From: Calliopsis andreniformis
Lineage: Eukaryota; Arthropoda; Insecta; Hymenoptera; Andrenidae
Assembly (NCBI RefSeq): GCF_051401765.1
Contig: NW_027480450.1
Coordinates: 4,836,001 to 4,900,000, forward strand
Reading direction: 5' to 3'
Length of the DNA stretch: 64,000 nt
Positions 13,466 to 26,983 of this stretch are shown piece after piece. The notes beneath the pieces are model-generated. The model was not told the DNA's origin. It saw only the letters and a program-made list of their open reading frames with translations, and did no database searches. Numbering within the stretch: position 1 is the stretch's first letter; each line of letters starts with the position of its first letter. The translations under genes were made by a program, and so were the position numbers.

Positions 13466-14236
13466 TCAATCCTCAATCTTCAAACCTCAGTCCCCAATCC
13501 TCAATTTTCAATCCTCCATCCTCAATCCTCAATACTCAATCCTCAATCTTCAATCCTCAATCCCCAGTCCTCAATCTTTAATCCTCAATGCTCAATCCTC
13601 CATCCTAAATCCTCAGTCCTCAATCCTCAATCCTCAAACCTCAAACATCAATCCTCAACCGTCAGTCCTCGTCCTCAATCCTCAACACTAAATTCTCAAA
13701 CCTCAATCTTCAATCATCAATACTCAATCTTCAATCCTCAATCCTCAATCTTCAATCCTCAATCCTCAATTCTCAATCCTCAATACTCAATCCTCAATCG
13801 TCAATCCTCAATCCCCAATCCTCAATCTTCAATCCTCACTCCTCAATCCTCAATCCTCAATCCCCAATCTTCAATCCTCAATACTCAATGTTCAATCCTC
13901 ATTCCTCAATCCTCAATCCTCAATCCTCAATCCTCAATCCTCAATCCTCAGTCTTCAATCCTCAATACTCTATCTGCAATCCTCAATCCTCAATCCTCAA
14001 TCCTCAATACTCATTCTTCAATCCCCAATACCCAATCCTCAATCTTCAATCCTCAATCCTCAATCATCAATTCTCAATCCTCAATCCTCAATCCTCAGAC
14101 CTCAAACATCAATATTCAGCACTCAGTCCTCGTCCACAATCCACAACCCTCAATCCTCAACCCTCAATCTTCAATCATCAATATTCAATCTTCAATCCTC
14201 AATCCTCAATCCTCAATCCTCAATCCTCAATCCTCA
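13466..14236 (+). repeat. Partner of 9620-10390
   Basis: Same sequence at offset 3846, with a few substitutions. It runs directly into 14237-14349, which resembles the CTCATTCCTCAAACC words of 2750-2850, and then into the 6218-type segment at 14350. Confidence 0.8.
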
Positions 14237-14349
14237 ATCCTCAATCTTCAATCCTCAATCCTCAATCCTCAATCCTCATTCCTCAAACCTCAATCCTCAA
14301 CCCTCAGTCCTCATCCTCAATTCTCAATTCTCAATCCTCAATCCTCAAC

Positions 14350-14832
14350 CCTCAATCTTCAATCCTCAATGATCAATTTCCAATCCTAGATCATCAATCC
14401 CCAATACTCAATCCTTAATCCTCAGTCTTCAATCCTCAATCCCCAGTACTCAATCTTCAATCCTCAATGCTGAATCCTCAATACTCAATCCTCAGTTCTC
14501 AATCCTCAATCCTCAATCCTCAAACCTCAATTCTCAACCGTCAGTCCTCGTCCTCAAACCTCAACCCTCAATCCCCAATCCTCAATCTTCAATCATCAAT
14601 ACTCAATCCTCAATCCTCATCCCTCAATCATCAGTCCTCAAACCTCAATCCCGAATCCACAATCCTGAATCCTCAATCTTCAGCCCTCAGTCCTCAATAA
14701 TCAAATGTCAATCCACATTCCTCAATAGAATAAACTCAATTCACAGTTTTCAATACTCAATCCCCATTCTTCAATCTTCAAATCTCAATCCACAAACATC
14801 AATTCTCATCACTCAACCCTCAACACTCAGTC
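14350..14832 (+). repeat. Partner of 6218-6700
   Basis: Offset 8132. Differences include CAATTTCC versus CAATCTCC near 14376 and AATCCACAATCC versus AATCCTCAATCC near 14656. Confidence 0.8.
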
Positions 14833-15429
14833 CTCAATCCTCAATCCTCAATCCTCAATCTTCAATCCTCAATACTCAACCTTCAACCCTCACTCCTCAA
14901 TCCTCAATCCTCAATCCTCATTCTTCAATCCTCAATACCCAATCCTCAATCTTCAGTCCTCAATCCTCAATCCTCAATTCTCATTCCTCAATCCTCAGTC
15001 CTCAAACCTCAATCCTCAAACCTGAGCCCTCATACTCAATCCTCAATCCTCATTCCTCAATCCTGAACCTTCAGTTCTCAATACTCAATCTTCAATCTTC
15101 AATCCTCAATTCTTAATCCTCGATCCTCATTCTTGAATCCTCAATACCCAATCGTCAACCTTCAACCCCCAATCCTGAATCCTCAATTCTCAATCCTCAA
15201 TCTTCAATCCTCAATACTGAATCTACAATCCTCAATCCTTAACCCTCAGTCCTCAACTCTCATTCCAGAATCTTCAATCCTCAGTCCCCAATCCTCAATC
15301 TTCAATCCTCAATCCTCAATCATCAATCCTCAATCCTCAGTCCTCAGTCCTCAGTCCTCAAACCTCAATCCTCAATCCTCAATCCCCAATCCTCAATCCT
15401 CAATCCTCAATCATCGATCCTCAATCTTC
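14833..15429 (+). repeat. Degenerate heptamer stretch
   Basis: Ordinary variants, including CTCATACTCAATCC and CTGAACCTTCAG words that recur near 17050 and 17220. No other structure was seen. Confidence 0.6.
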
Positions 15430-16600
15430 AATACTCAATCCTCAATATTCAATCTTCAGCCCTCAGTCCTCAACAATCAGTTGTCAATCCTCAATCCTCA
15501 ATAGAATATCCTCAGTTCAGAGTTTTCAATACGCAGTACTCAACCTGCAATCTTCGAATCTCTATCCACAAACATCAACTCTCATCACTCAACCCTCAAC
15601 ACTCAGTCCCCAATCCTCAATCTTCAATCCTCAATCCTCAGTCCTCAATCCCCAATCCTCAATTTTGAATCCTCAATACTCAATCTTCAATGCTCAATCC
15701 TCAATCCTCAAACCTCAATCTTCAATCCTCAATCCTCAATCCTCAATCCTCAATCCTCACTCCTTATTCTTCAATCATCAATACACAATTCTCGGTCTTC
15801 AATCCTCAATCCTCAATCCTCAATTCTCAATCCTCAACCCTCAGTCCTCAGTCCTCAAACCTCAATCCTCAACCCTCAATCTTCAATCATCAATACTCAA
15901 TCTTCAATCCTCAATCCTCAATCCTCAATCCTCAATCCTCAATCCTCAATATTCAACACACAACCCTCAACCATCAATCCTCAATAGTCAGACATCAATC
16001 CTCAATTCTCAATACTCAATAGAATATCCTGAATTCTCATGGTTCAATACTCAATCCACAATACTCAATAATCAAATCTCAATCCTCAAACACCAATTCT
16101 CAATCTTCAATCCTCAATACTGTATCTTCAATCCTCAACCCTCAGTTCTCAATCCTCTATCCTCAATCGTGAATCTTCAATCCTCAGCCTCAATCCTCAG
16201 CCTTCAATCCTCAATCCTCAATCCACAATCCTCAATCCTCAGTCATCAGTACTCAATCTTCAGTCCTCAATCCCCAGTACTCAATCTTCAATCCTCAATG
16301 CTCCATCCTCCATCCTCAATCATCAGTCCTCAGTCCTCAACCCTCAATCCTCAAACTTCAATCCTCAACCGTCAGTTCTCGTCCTCAACCCTCAACACTC
16401 AATCCTCAATCCTCAATCCTCAATCCTCAATACTCAATCCTCAATATTCAACACACAACACTCAACCATCAATCCTCAATACTCAACCATCAATCCTCAT
16501 TTCTCAATACTCAATAGAATATTTTGAATTCTCATGGTTCAATACTCAATCCACAATATTCAATAATCAAATCTCAATCCTCAAACATCAATTCGCAGCA
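15430..16600 (+). repeat. Triplicated 1.2-kb segment, member 2
   Basis: Offset 4977 from member 1, anchored by AATTTTGAATCC at 15661. It is more diverged than member 3: TATTTTGAATTC replaces TATCCTGAATTC near 16520, and ACACCAATTC appears near 16091. Confidence 0.75.
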
Positions 16601-17376
16601 CTCAATCCTCAACACTCAGCACTCTCTCTTCAATCCCCCATCCTCAATAATCAATCCTCAATCTTCAATCCTCAATACTCAATCTCCAATCCTCAATCCT
16701 CAGTCCTCAATCCTCAATTCTGAGTCCTCAATCCTGAATCCTCAATCTTCAGCCCTCAGTTCTCAACAATCAGTTGTCCATCCTCAATCCTCAATAGAAT
16801 ATCCTCAATTCACACTATTCAATACTCGATACTCAATATGCAATCTACAAATCTCTATCCACAAACATCAATTCTCATCACTCAACCCTCAACACTCAGT
16901 CCCCAATCCTCAATCTTCAATCCTGAATCTTCAATCCTCAATCCTCAATCCCAATACTCAATCCTCAATCTTCAATCCTCAATCCTCAATCCTCAATTCT
17001 CAATCCTCAATCCTCAGACCTCAGTCCTCAAACCTCAATCCTCAACCCTCAGCCCTCATACTCAATCCTTAATCCTCATTCCTCAATCCTGAACCTTCAA
17101 TTCTCAATACTCTATCTTCGTTTCTCAATCCTCTATCATCAATCCTCAATCCTCAATCCTCAATCCTCAATCCTCAAACCACAGTCCTCAGTCCTCAAAC
17201 CTCAATCCTCATCCCTCAGCCCTCATACTCAATCCACAACCCTCATTCCTCAATCCTCAATCTTCAATTCTCAATCCTCAATCTTCAATCCTCAATACTG
17301 AATCTTCAATACTCAATCCTTAATCCTCAGTCCTCAGTCCTCAGTCCTCAAACCTCAATCCTCAATCCTCAATCCC
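16601..17376 (+). repeat. Heptamer stretch with Y block
   Basis: A Y block begins near 16770 in a diverged form (TCACACTATTC). The rest is degenerate heptamer, including CCCTCAGCCCTCATACTC near 17050 and 17215. Similar sequence follows member 3 at 18640-19000. Confidence 0.6.
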
Positions 17377-18617
17377 CAATCCTCAATCCTCAATCCTCAA
17401 TCATCAATCCTCAATCATCAATACTCAATCCTCAATATTCAGTCTTCAGCCCTCAGTCCTCAACAATCAGTTGTCAATCCTCAATCGTCAATAGAATATC
17501 CCCAGTTCAGAGTTTTCAATACGCAATACTCAATCTGCAATCTTCAAATCTCTATTCACAAACATCAACACTCATCACTCAACCCTCAACACTCAATCCC
17601 CAATCCTGAATCTTCAATACTCAATCCTCAGTCCTCAATCCTCAATCCTCAATTTTGAATCCTCAATACTCAATCTTGAATACTCAATCCTCAATCCTCA
17701 AACCTCAATCTTCAATCCTCAATCCTCAATCCTCAATCCTCAATCCTCAATCCTCATTCTTCAATCATCAATACCCAATCCTCAGTCTTCAATCCTCAAT
17801 CCTCAATCCTTAGTTCTCAATCCTCAACCCTCAGTCCTCAGTCCTCAAACCTCAATCCTCAACCCTCAGTCTTCAATCATCAATACTCAACCTTCAATCC
17901 TCAATCCTCAATCCTCAATCCTCAATCCTCAATCCTCAATATTCAACACACAACCCTCAACCATCAATCCTCAATCGTCAGCCATCAATCCTCAATTCTC
18001 AATAATCAATAGAATATGCTGAATTCTCATGGTTCAATAATCAATCCACAATATTCAATAATCAAATCTCAATCCTCAAACATCAATTCTCAATCTTCAA
18101 TACTCAATACTGTATCTTCAATCCTCAACCCTCAATTCTCAATCCTCTATCCTCAATCGTGAATCTTCAATCCTCAGTCCCCAATTCTCAGCCTTCGATC
18201 CTCATTCCTCAATCCTCAATCCTCAATCCTCAATCCTCAATCCTCAGTCATCAGTACTCAATCTTCAATCCTCAATCCCCAGTCCTCAATCTTCAATCCT
18301 CAATGCTCCATCCTCCATCCTCAATCATCAGTCCTCAGTCCGCAACCCTCAATCCTCAAACTTCAATCCACAAACGTCAGTCCTCGTCCTCAACCCTCAA
18401 CCCTCAATCCTCAATCCTCAATCTTCAATCCTCAATACTCAATCATCAATATTCAACACACAACCCTCAACCATCATTCCTCAATACTCAACCATCAATC
18501 CTCATTTCTCAATACTCAATAGAATATCCTGAATTCTCATGGTTCAATACTCAATCCACAATATTCAATGATCAAATCTCAATTCTCAAACATCAATTCT
18601 CAACACTCAATCCTCAA
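17377..18617 (+). repeat. Triplicated 1.2-kb segment, member 3
   Basis: Offset 6967 from member 1; AATTTTGAATCC at 17651. Near identical to 10410-11650 apart from scattered substitutions (AATCTTGAATAC near 17673, CTTAGTTCTC near 17810). Confidence 0.8.
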
Positions 18618-20930
18618 CACTCAGTCCTCTCTCTACAATCCTCCATCCTCAATCCTCAATCCTCAATTTTCAATCCTCAATACTCAATCTTCAATCCTCA
18701 ATCCTCAGTCCTCAATCCTCAATTCTGAATCCTCAATACTGAATCCTCAATCTTCAGCCCTCAGTCCTCAGCAATCAGTTGTCAATCCTCAATCCTCAAT
18801 AAAATATCCCCAATTCACTGTTTTCAATACACGGTACTCAATATGCAATCCTCAAATCTCTATCCGCAAACATCAATTCTCATCACTCAACCGTCAACAC
18901 TCAGTCCCCAATCCTCAATCTTCAATCCTGAACCCTCAATCCTCAATACTCAATCCTGAATCTTCAATCCTCGATAATCAATATTCAATACTCAATCCTC
19001 AATCCTCAATACAGAATCCTCAATCCTCAATCCTCAATCCTCAATCTTCAATCCTCAATACTCAACCTTCAATCCTCAATCCTCAATCCTCAATCCTCAA
19101 TCTTCATTCTTCAATCCTCAATACCCAATCCTCAATCTTCAGTCCTCAATCATCAATCCTCAATCCTCAGTCCTCAGTCCTCAGTCCTCAAACCTCAATC
19201 CCCAATCCTCAATCTTCAATCCTCAATCCTCAGTCCTCAATCCCCAATCCTCAATTTTGAATCCTCAATACTCAATCTTCAATGCTCAATCCTCAATCCT
19301 CAAACCTCAATCTTCAATCCTCAACCCTCAATCCTCAATCCTCAATCCTCAATCCTTAATCTTCAATCATCAATACCCAATTCTCGGTCTTCAATCCTCA
19401 ATCCTCAATCCTCAATTCTCATTCCTCAACCCTCAGTCCTCAGTCCTCGTCCTCAATCCTCAATACTCAATCTTCAATCATCAATACTCAATCTTCAATC
19501 CTCAATCCTCGACCCTCAATCCTCAAACCTCAATCCTCAATCTTCAATCCTCAATCCTCAATCCTCAGTCCCCAATCCTCAATCCTCAACCCTCAAACCT
19601 CAATCCTCAACCGTCAGTCCTCGTCCTCAATCCTCAACCCTCAATCCTCAATCGTCAATCTTCAATCATCAATACTCAATCTTCAATCCTCAATCCTCAA
19701 TCCTCAATCCTCAGTCCTCAATCCTCAGTCCTCAATCCTCAATCGTCAATCCTCAATCCTCAATCCTCAATCCTCATTCCTCAAACCTCAATCCTCAACC
19801 CCCAGTCCTCATCCTCAATTCTCAATTCTCAATCCTCAGTCCTCAATCCTCAATCTTCAATCCTCAATAATCAATTTTCAATCCTAGATCCTCAATCCCC
19901 AAGCCTCAATCCTTAATCCTCAATCTTCAATCCTCAATCCCCAGACCTCAATCTTCAATCCTCAAACCTCAATCCTCAACCGTCGGTCCTCGTCCTCAAT
20001 CCTCAACCGTCAATCCTCAATCCTCAAACTTCAATCAACAATACTCTATCTTCAATCCTCAATCCTCAATTCTTAATCCTCAATACTCAATCCTCAATCT
20101 TCAATCCTCAATAGGCAATCTCCAATCCTAGATCCTCAATCCCCAATCCTCAATCCTTAATCCTCAATCTTCAACCCTCAATCCCCAGTCCTCAATCATC
20201 AATCCTCAATACCCAATCCTCAATGTTCAATCCGCAATACAGAATCCTCAATCTTCAATCCTCAATCCTCAATCCTCAATCCTCAATCCTCAATCCTCAA
20301 TCATCAGTCCTCAAACCTCAATCCTGAATCCTCAATCCTGAATCCTCAATCTTCAGCCATCAGTCCTCAACAATCAGTTGTCAATCCTCCATCCTCAATA
20401 GAATATCCTCAGTTCAGAATTTTCAATACGCAATACTTAATCTGCAATCTTCTAATATCTATCCACAAACATCAATTCTCATCACTCAACCCTCAACACT
20501 CAGTACCCAATCCTCAATCTTCAATCCTGAATCTTCAATCCTCAATCCTCAATCCTCAATCCTCAATCCTCAATCCTCAATCCTCAATTCTCAATCCTCA
20601 ATCCTCAGTCCTCAAGCCTCAGTCCTCAATCATCAAACCTCAATCCTCAACCGTCAATACTCAAGCCTCAACCATCAATCCTCAATCCTCAGTTCTCTAC
20701 ACTCAAGCCTCAATATTCAATCCTCAATCCTCAACCATCAATCCTCAATCATCAACCTTCAGTCCTCAATCCTCAACCCTCAATCCTCAATCCTCAAATC
20801 TGAATCCTCTATACTCAATCGTCAATCTTCAATAGAATATCGTCAATCCTCAGTTTTCAATACTCAACCCTCAATCTTCAATCTTCAAATCTCAATCCTC
20901 AAATGTCAACGCTCACTGTTCAATCCTCAA
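18618..20930 (+). repeat. Heptamer stretch, end of left domain
   Basis: Degenerate heptamer with Y blocks near 18770 and 20370. AATTTTGAATCC occurs once more at 19253, followed by about 200 bases resembling the start of the triplicated segment. Downstream of 20650 the variants become unusual (CAAGCCTCAACC, CTCTACACTC) and match the rest of the left domain poorly. Confidence 0.6.
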
Positions 20931-21430
20931 TCCCCAATGCTCAATCCTCTATCCTCAATCCTCAGTAAAATAACCTTAATCCTCAGTTTTCAATACTCAA
21001 TCGTCAATCTTCGAATCCTAATCTACAAACAACAATCCAAAACACTCAATCCTGAACACTCAGCCCTCCTACATCAATACTCAATATTCTGTCCTCAATC
21101 TTCAATCCTCAAAACTGAACCCTCAATCCTCAATCCTCAATCCTCAATCCTCAATCCTCAATTATCAAACCTCAATCGTCAAACCGCAGTCCACAATCCT
21201 CAGTCCTTAAGCCTCAATCATCAATCCTCAATCCTCAATCCTCAATACTCAATCATCAATGCTCAATCCCCAAGCTTCAATCCTCAATCCGCAATACTCA
21301 ATCCTCAATCCTCAAACCTCAATCCTCAATAAAATAACCTCAATTCTCAGTTTTCAATATTCAAACGTCATCCTTCAAATCCTAATATACAAACAACAAT
21401 TCTCAACACTCAATCGTGAACCCTCAGTTC
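20930..21430 (+). repeat. Divergent Y-like block pair (junction zone)
   Basis: Two related blocks, about 20957-21070 and 21325-21430, carry AAAATAACC, TCAGTTTTCAATA, AATCCTAAT and TACAAACAACAAT words. They align with the usual Y block (AGAATATCC, TCACAGTTTTC, AAATCTC, CACAAACATCAA) but differ at many positions. They lie about 0.37 kb apart. They look like old copies not homogenised with the rest. Confidence 0.65.
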
Positions 21431-21984
21431 CCAACCTTCAATCCTCAATATTCTGTCCTCAATCTTCAATCCTCAATCCTCAATCTTGAATCCTCAATAC
21501 TCAATCTTCAATCCTCAATCCTCAATCCTCAAACCTCAACCTTCAACCCTCAATCCCCAATCCTCAATCCTCAATCCTCAACCTTCAATCCTCAACACTC
21601 AATTTTCAATCCTCAATGCTCAATCCTCAATCCTCAATCCTCAATCCTCAATCCTCAGTCATCAATCCTCAGCCTTCAATAATCAATCCACAATCCTCAA
21701 TCCGAAGTCCTCAATACTGAATCCTCATTCCTCAAACCTCAATCCTCAAACCTCAGTCCGTATCCTCAATTCTCAATCCTCAATCCTCAATCCTCAAACC
21801 TCAATCCTCAACCGTCGGTCCTCGTCCTCAATCCTCAACCCTCAATCCTCAATCCTCAAACTTCAATCAACAATACTCTATCTTCAATCCTCAATCCTCA
21901 ATTCTTAATCCTCAATACTCAATCCTCAATCTTCAATCCTCAATACTAAACCGTCAATCCTCAATTCGCAATACTCAAGAGAAT

Positions 21985-22002
21985 ATCCTGAATTCTCAGG
22001 AT
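21985..22002. repeat. X-block inverted repeat, perfect form
   Basis: Arms ATCCTGA and TCAGGAT around ATTC, in the junction zone between the left and right domains. Confidence 0.75.
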
Positions 22003-22298
22003 TCAATACTCAAACCTCAATCCTCAACCCTCAGCCCTCATCCTCCATCCTCAATCCTCAATCCTCAATCCTCAATCCTCAGTCCTCAGTCCTCAAACCT
22101 CAATCCTCAATCCTCAATCTACAATCCTCAATCCTGAATCATCAATCCTCAATCTTCAATACTCAATCCTCAATCCTCAATCCTCAATCCTCAATCCCCA
22201 ATCATCAATCCTCAATCTTCAATACTCAATCCTCAATCCTCAATCTTCAATCCTCAATACTCAACCGTCAATCCTCAATTCGCAATACTCAATAGAAT

Positions 22299-22316
22299 AT
22301 CCTGAATTCTCAGGAT
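22299..22316. repeat. X-block inverted repeat, perfect form
   Basis: Second perfect copy in the junction zone, 314 bp after the first, with matching flanks (CTCAACCGTC and CAATTCGCAATACTC upstream of both). Confidence 0.75.
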
Positions 22317-23890
22317 TCAATAGTCAAACCTCAATCCTCAACCCTCAGCCCTCATCATCCATCCTCCATCCTCAATCCTCAATCCTCAATCGTCAATCTT
22401 CAATCCCCAATACTCAATCTTCAATCCTCCGTCCTCAGGCCTCAATCCTCAATCCTGAATCCTCAGTCATCAATACTCAATCTTCAATACTCAATCCTCA
22501 ATCCTCAATCCTCAATCCCCAATCCTCATTCTTCAATCCTCAAATACCCAATCCTCAATCTTCAATCCTCAATCCTCAATCCTCAATCCTCAATTCTCAA
22601 TCTTCAATCCTCAATGCTCAATCCTCAATCCTCAATCCTCAATATTGAACACAAAACCCTCAACCATCAATCCTCAATAGTCAACCATCAATCCTCAATC
22701 CTCAATCCTCAATCCTCAATCCTCAATCCTCAATCCTCAGTCATCAATCCTCAACCTTCAATAATCAATCCTCAATCCTCAATCCTCAATCCCCAATCCT
22801 GAGTCCTCATTCCTCAAACCTCAATCCTCAAACCTCAGTCCGCATCCTCAATTCTCAATCCTCAATCCTCAATCCTCAAACCTCAATCCTCAGCCGTCAG
22901 CCCACGCCCTCAGTTCTCAACCCTCAATCATCAATCCTCACTCTTCAATCACCAATACTCAATCTTCTATCCCCAATCCTCAATTCTTCATCCACAATAC
23001 TCAATCCTCAATCTTCGATACTCAATCCCCAGTCCTCAATCTTCAATCCTCAACGCTCCATCCTCAATCCTCAATCCTCAGTCCCCAATCCTCAATCCTC
23101 GAACCTCAAACCTCAATCCTCAACCGTCAGTCCTCGTCCTCAATCCCTAACCCTCAACCCTCAGTCCTCGATCCAAAATCCTCAATCCTCGATCCCAAAT
23201 CTTCAATCCTCTATCCGCAACCATCAATCCTCAATCCTCAATCCTCAATCCTCAATTCTCAATCCTCAATGGAATATCCTCAATTCTCGGTTTTCAATAC
23301 TCAATCATCCATCTTCATATCTCAATCTACAAACAACAATTCTCAACATTCAATCCTCAACCCTCAGTACTCAATCTTCAATCCTCAACCCTCAGTCCTC
23401 AATCCTGAATCATCAATCGTCAATCCTCAAACCTCCATCCTCAATCGTCAATTCTCAATCCTGGATCCTCAACCCTCAATCCTCAATAGAATATCCTCAA
23501 TTCTCAGTTTTCAATACTCAACCCACAATCTTCAATCTTCAAATCTCAATCCTCAAACATCAATTCTCAACACTCGATCCTCAACACTCAGTCCTCAATC
23601 TTCAATCCTCAATCCTCAATCCTCGATACTCAATCCTTAATCCTCAATCCTCAATCCTCAATCCTCAGTCCTCCGACCTCAAACCTCAATTCTCTGTATT
23701 CAGTGCGAAACCCTCAATTCTCGATCCTGAACCCTCAATCCTCAATCCTCAATCCCCTATAGAATATCCTCAATCCTCAGATTTCAATACTAAATCCTCA
23801 ATCTTCAATATTCAAATCTCAATCCTCAAACCTCAATCCTCAATGCTCAACCCTCAATCCTCAATACTCAATCATGAACCCTCAGTCCTC

Positions 23891-24430
23891 AATATTCAAT
23901 CCTCAATCCTTAATCCTCAATCTAAAATCCTCAGTCCTCTATCCTCAATCCGCAGTCCTCAATCCTCAATCCTCAATCCTCCATCCTCAATCCTCAATCC
24001 TCGATACTCAATCCTCAATCCTCAGTCTAAAATCCTCAATCCTCAATACTCAATCCTCAATCCTCAATCCTCAATCCTCAATCCTCCATCCTCAAGCGTC
24101 AATCCTCAGTCCTCAACCGTCAATCCTCAATTCTCAATCCTCAATACTCAATTCTCAAGAGAAAATTTTCAATTCCCAGTTTTCAATACTCAACCCTCAA
24201 CCTTCAATTTTCAAATCTCAGTTCACAAGCATCACTTCTCAACACTCTGTCCTGAACACTCAATCCTCAATCTTCAATCCTCGATCCTCAATCCTCAATC
24301 ATCAATCCTCAATCCTCTATCCTCAATCCTCAACCCTTATTCCTCAATCTTCTATCCTTTGTCCTCAAGCCACAATCGTCAATATTCAGTTGTCAATCCT
24401 CAATTCTGAAACCTCAATACCCAACACTCA
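23891..24430 (+). repeat. Partial unit A (period 1113 bp)
   Basis: Matches about 25004-25543 at an offset of exactly 1113 bp (159 monomers). The shared series is AATATTCAATCC, CTTAATCC, TCTAAAATCC, AGAGAAAATTTTC and CCTTTGTCC. It is the 3-prime half of unit A, which is complete at 24431-25543. Confidence 0.8.
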
Positions 24431-25543
24431 GTGTACTATCCTCAAGCCTCAATCCTCAATCCTCAATCCTCAGTACTCAATCTTCAATCCTCAGTGTTCA
24501 ATTCTCAATCTTCAATTCCCAACACTCAATACTCAAATATCAGTACTCAATCCTCAATCCTGAATCCTGAATCCTCAATCTTTAATCCTCAATCCTCAAT
24601 ACTCAATCATCAACTCTCAGTCCTCAACCCTCTATCGTCAATGATCAACCCTCAGTCGTCAAACATCAGTAGTCAATCCTCAAACCTCAACCCTCAATAC
24701 TCAATCCCCAATTCTCAATTCTCAATCCTCAACCTTCTATCCTCTACCCTGAACCCTCAATCCTCAATCCTCAATCCTCAACCGTCAATTCTCAATGCTC
24801 AATCTTCAATCTTCAATCCTCAATCCTCAATCCTCAATCCTCAGTCCTCAAGCCTCAATCCTCAATACTCAATTGTAAATCCTCAATTGTCAAACCTCAA
24901 TCCTCAGTCCTTAAGCCTCAATCCTCTATCCTCAATAGAATATCCTGAATTCTCAGATTTCAACACTCAGTCCTCAGTCTTCAATCCTCAATCCCTAATC
25001 CTCAATATTCAATCCTCAATCCTTAATCCTCAATCTAAAATCCTCAGTCCTCTATCCTCAATCCGCAGTCCTCAATCCTCAATCCTCAATCCTCCATCCT
25101 CAATCCTCAATCCTCGATACTCAATCCTCAATCCTCAGTCTAAAATCCTCAATCCTCAATACTCAATCCTCAATCCTCAATCCTCAATCCTCAATCCTCC
25201 ATCCTCAAGCGTCAATCCTCAGTCCTCAACCGTCAATCCTCAATTCTCAATCCTCAATACTCAATTCTCAAGAGAAAATTTTCAATTCCCAGTTTTCAAT
25301 ACTCAACCCTCAACCTTCAATTTTCAAATCTCAGTTCACAAGCATCACTTCTCAACACTCTGTCCTGAACACTCAATCCTCAATCTTCAATCCTCGATCC
25401 TCAATCCTCAATCATCAATCCTCAATCCTCTATCCTCAATCCTCAACCCTTATTCCTCAATCTTCTATCCTTTGTCCTCAAGCCACAATCGTCAATATTC
25501 AGTTGTCAATCCTCAATTCTGAAACCTCAATACCCAACACTCA
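24431..25543 (+). repeat. Unit A, 1113 bp, copy 1
   Basis: Begins at ACTATCCTCAAGCC-type sequence and ends before the next occurrence at 25544. It repeats in full at 26984-28096; a conceptual reading gives the same 363 residues in both copies. It contains a Y-like block near 25270 (AGAGAAAATTTTC, TTCACAAGCATC) and an X-like block near 24945 with the palindrome lost (CTCAGATTTC). Confidence 0.85.
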
Positions 25544-26983
25544 GTGTACTATCCTCAAGCCTCAATCCTCAATCCTCAATCCTCAGTACTCAATCTTCAA
25601 TCCTCAGTGTTCAATTCTCAATCTTCAATTCCCAACACTCAATACTCAAATATCAGTACTCAATCCTCAATCCTGAATCCTGAATCCTCAATCTTCAATC
25701 CTCAATCCTCAATACTCAATCCCCAATTCTCAATTCTCAATCCTCAACCTTCTATCCTCTATCCTGAACCCTCAATCCTCAATCCTCAATCCTCAACCGT
25801 CAATTCTCAATGCTCAATCTTCAATCTTCAATCCTCAATCCTCAATCCTCAATTATCAATACTCAATTCTCAACCATCAATCCTCAATTCTCAATACTCA
25901 ACAGAATATCCTGAATTCGCAGGATTCAATACTCAAACCTCAATCCTCAACCCTCAGCCCTCATCCTCCATCATCGATCCTCAATCCTCAATCCTCAACC
26001 TTCAATCCTCAATACTCAATCTTCAATCCTCAATCCTCAATCCTCAATACTCAATCCTCAATCCTCAACCCTCAATCCTCAATCCACAATCCCCAATCCT
26101 CATTTTTCCATCCTCAATACTCAATCTTCAGTCCTCAATCCTCAATCCTCAATCCTCAATCCTCAATCCTCAATCATCAATACTCAATCTTCAATACTCA
26201 ATCCTCAATCCTCAATTCTCAATCCCCAATACTCAACCATCAATCCTCAATTCTCAATACGCAACAGAATATCCTGAATTCGCAGGATTCAATACCCAAA
26301 CCTCAATCCTCAACCCTCAGCCCTCATTCTCCATCCTCGATCCTCAATCCTCAATCCTCAAACTTCAATCCTCAATACTCAATCTTCAATCCTCAATCCT
26401 CAATCCTCAATCCTCAATCTTCAATCCTCAATCCTCAATCCTCAATCCTCAATCCTCAATCCTCAATCTTCAATCCCCAATCCTCAGTCCTCAATCCTCA
26501 ATCTTCAATCCACAGTCCCCAATCCTCAATCTTCGATCCTCAATCCTCAATCCTCAATCCTCAATCCTCAATCCTCAATCTTCAACCCTCAAAACTCAAT
26601 CTTCAATCCTCAATCCTCAATCCTCAATTCTCAATCCTCAATCCTCAATCCTCAATCCTCAGTCCTCAACCGTCAATCCTCAATTCTCAATCCTCAATAC
26701 TCAATTCTCAAGAGAAAATTTTCAATTCCCAGTTTTCAATACTCAACCCTCAACCTTCAATTTTCAAATCTCAGTTCACAAGCATCACTTCTCAACACTC
26801 TGTCCTGAACACTCAATCCTCAATCTTCAATCCTCGATCCTCAATCCTCAATCATCAATCCTCAATCCTCTATCCTCAATCCTCAACCCTTATTCCTCAA
26901 TCTTCTATCCTTTGTCCTCAAGCCACAATCGTCAATATTCAGTTGTCAATCCTCAATTCTGAAACCTCAATACCCAACACTCA
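25544..26983 (+). repeat. Unit B, 1440 bp, copy 1
   Basis: Shares its first 170 or so bases and its last 330 bases with unit A but carries a different centre with two X blocks 361 bp apart (GAATTCGCAGGATTC near 25914 and 26275). It looks like a unit A whose middle was replaced by X-type sequence. The same centre recurs at 28404 onward and 35596 onward. Confidence 0.8.
25905..25960 (+). repeat. X block, common GC form, representative
   Basis: GAATATCCTGAATTC followed by GCAGGATTC and then CAATACTCAAACC. About 45 copies occur, nearly all after 25.9 kb (for example near 26275, 31349, 33075, 34227, 36020, 38910, 40304, 43246, 47939, 50675, 53857, 57308 and 62212). The central hexamer GAATTC makes each a candidate EcoRI site. 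A 6-bp unit (CTCATC) follows within about 45 bases, so each X block also shifts the heptamer register by one base. Confidence 0.8.

Larger units (their letters stand above)
21431..23890 (+). repeat. Junction zone between array subfamilies
   Basis: Mixed heptamer variants. X blocks appear here in their perfect palindromic form (21985 and 22299), and diverged Y-like blocks are at about 23260 and 23490 (AATTCTCGGTTTTC, AATTCTCAGTTTTC). Left-domain words such as CTCAACCGTCGGTCC recur near 19978 and 21812. This is where the left-domain variant set gives way to the right-domain set. Confidence 0.6.
24100..26655 (+). repeat. 2553-bp tandem duplication, copy 1
   Basis: Everything from about 24100 to 26655 recurs at 26653-29208 with a constant offset of 2553 bp, which is the length of A plus B. 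I compared the copies in stretches and saw no difference. The matched length equals the offset, as expected for a simple head-to-tail duplication. Confidence 0.85.

Noticed and set aside
20930..21430. Remnant of a mobile element in the divergent zone
   Set aside because: The AAAATAACC blocks still align monomer by monomer to the Y block; there are no terminal repeats, target duplications or coding remains.
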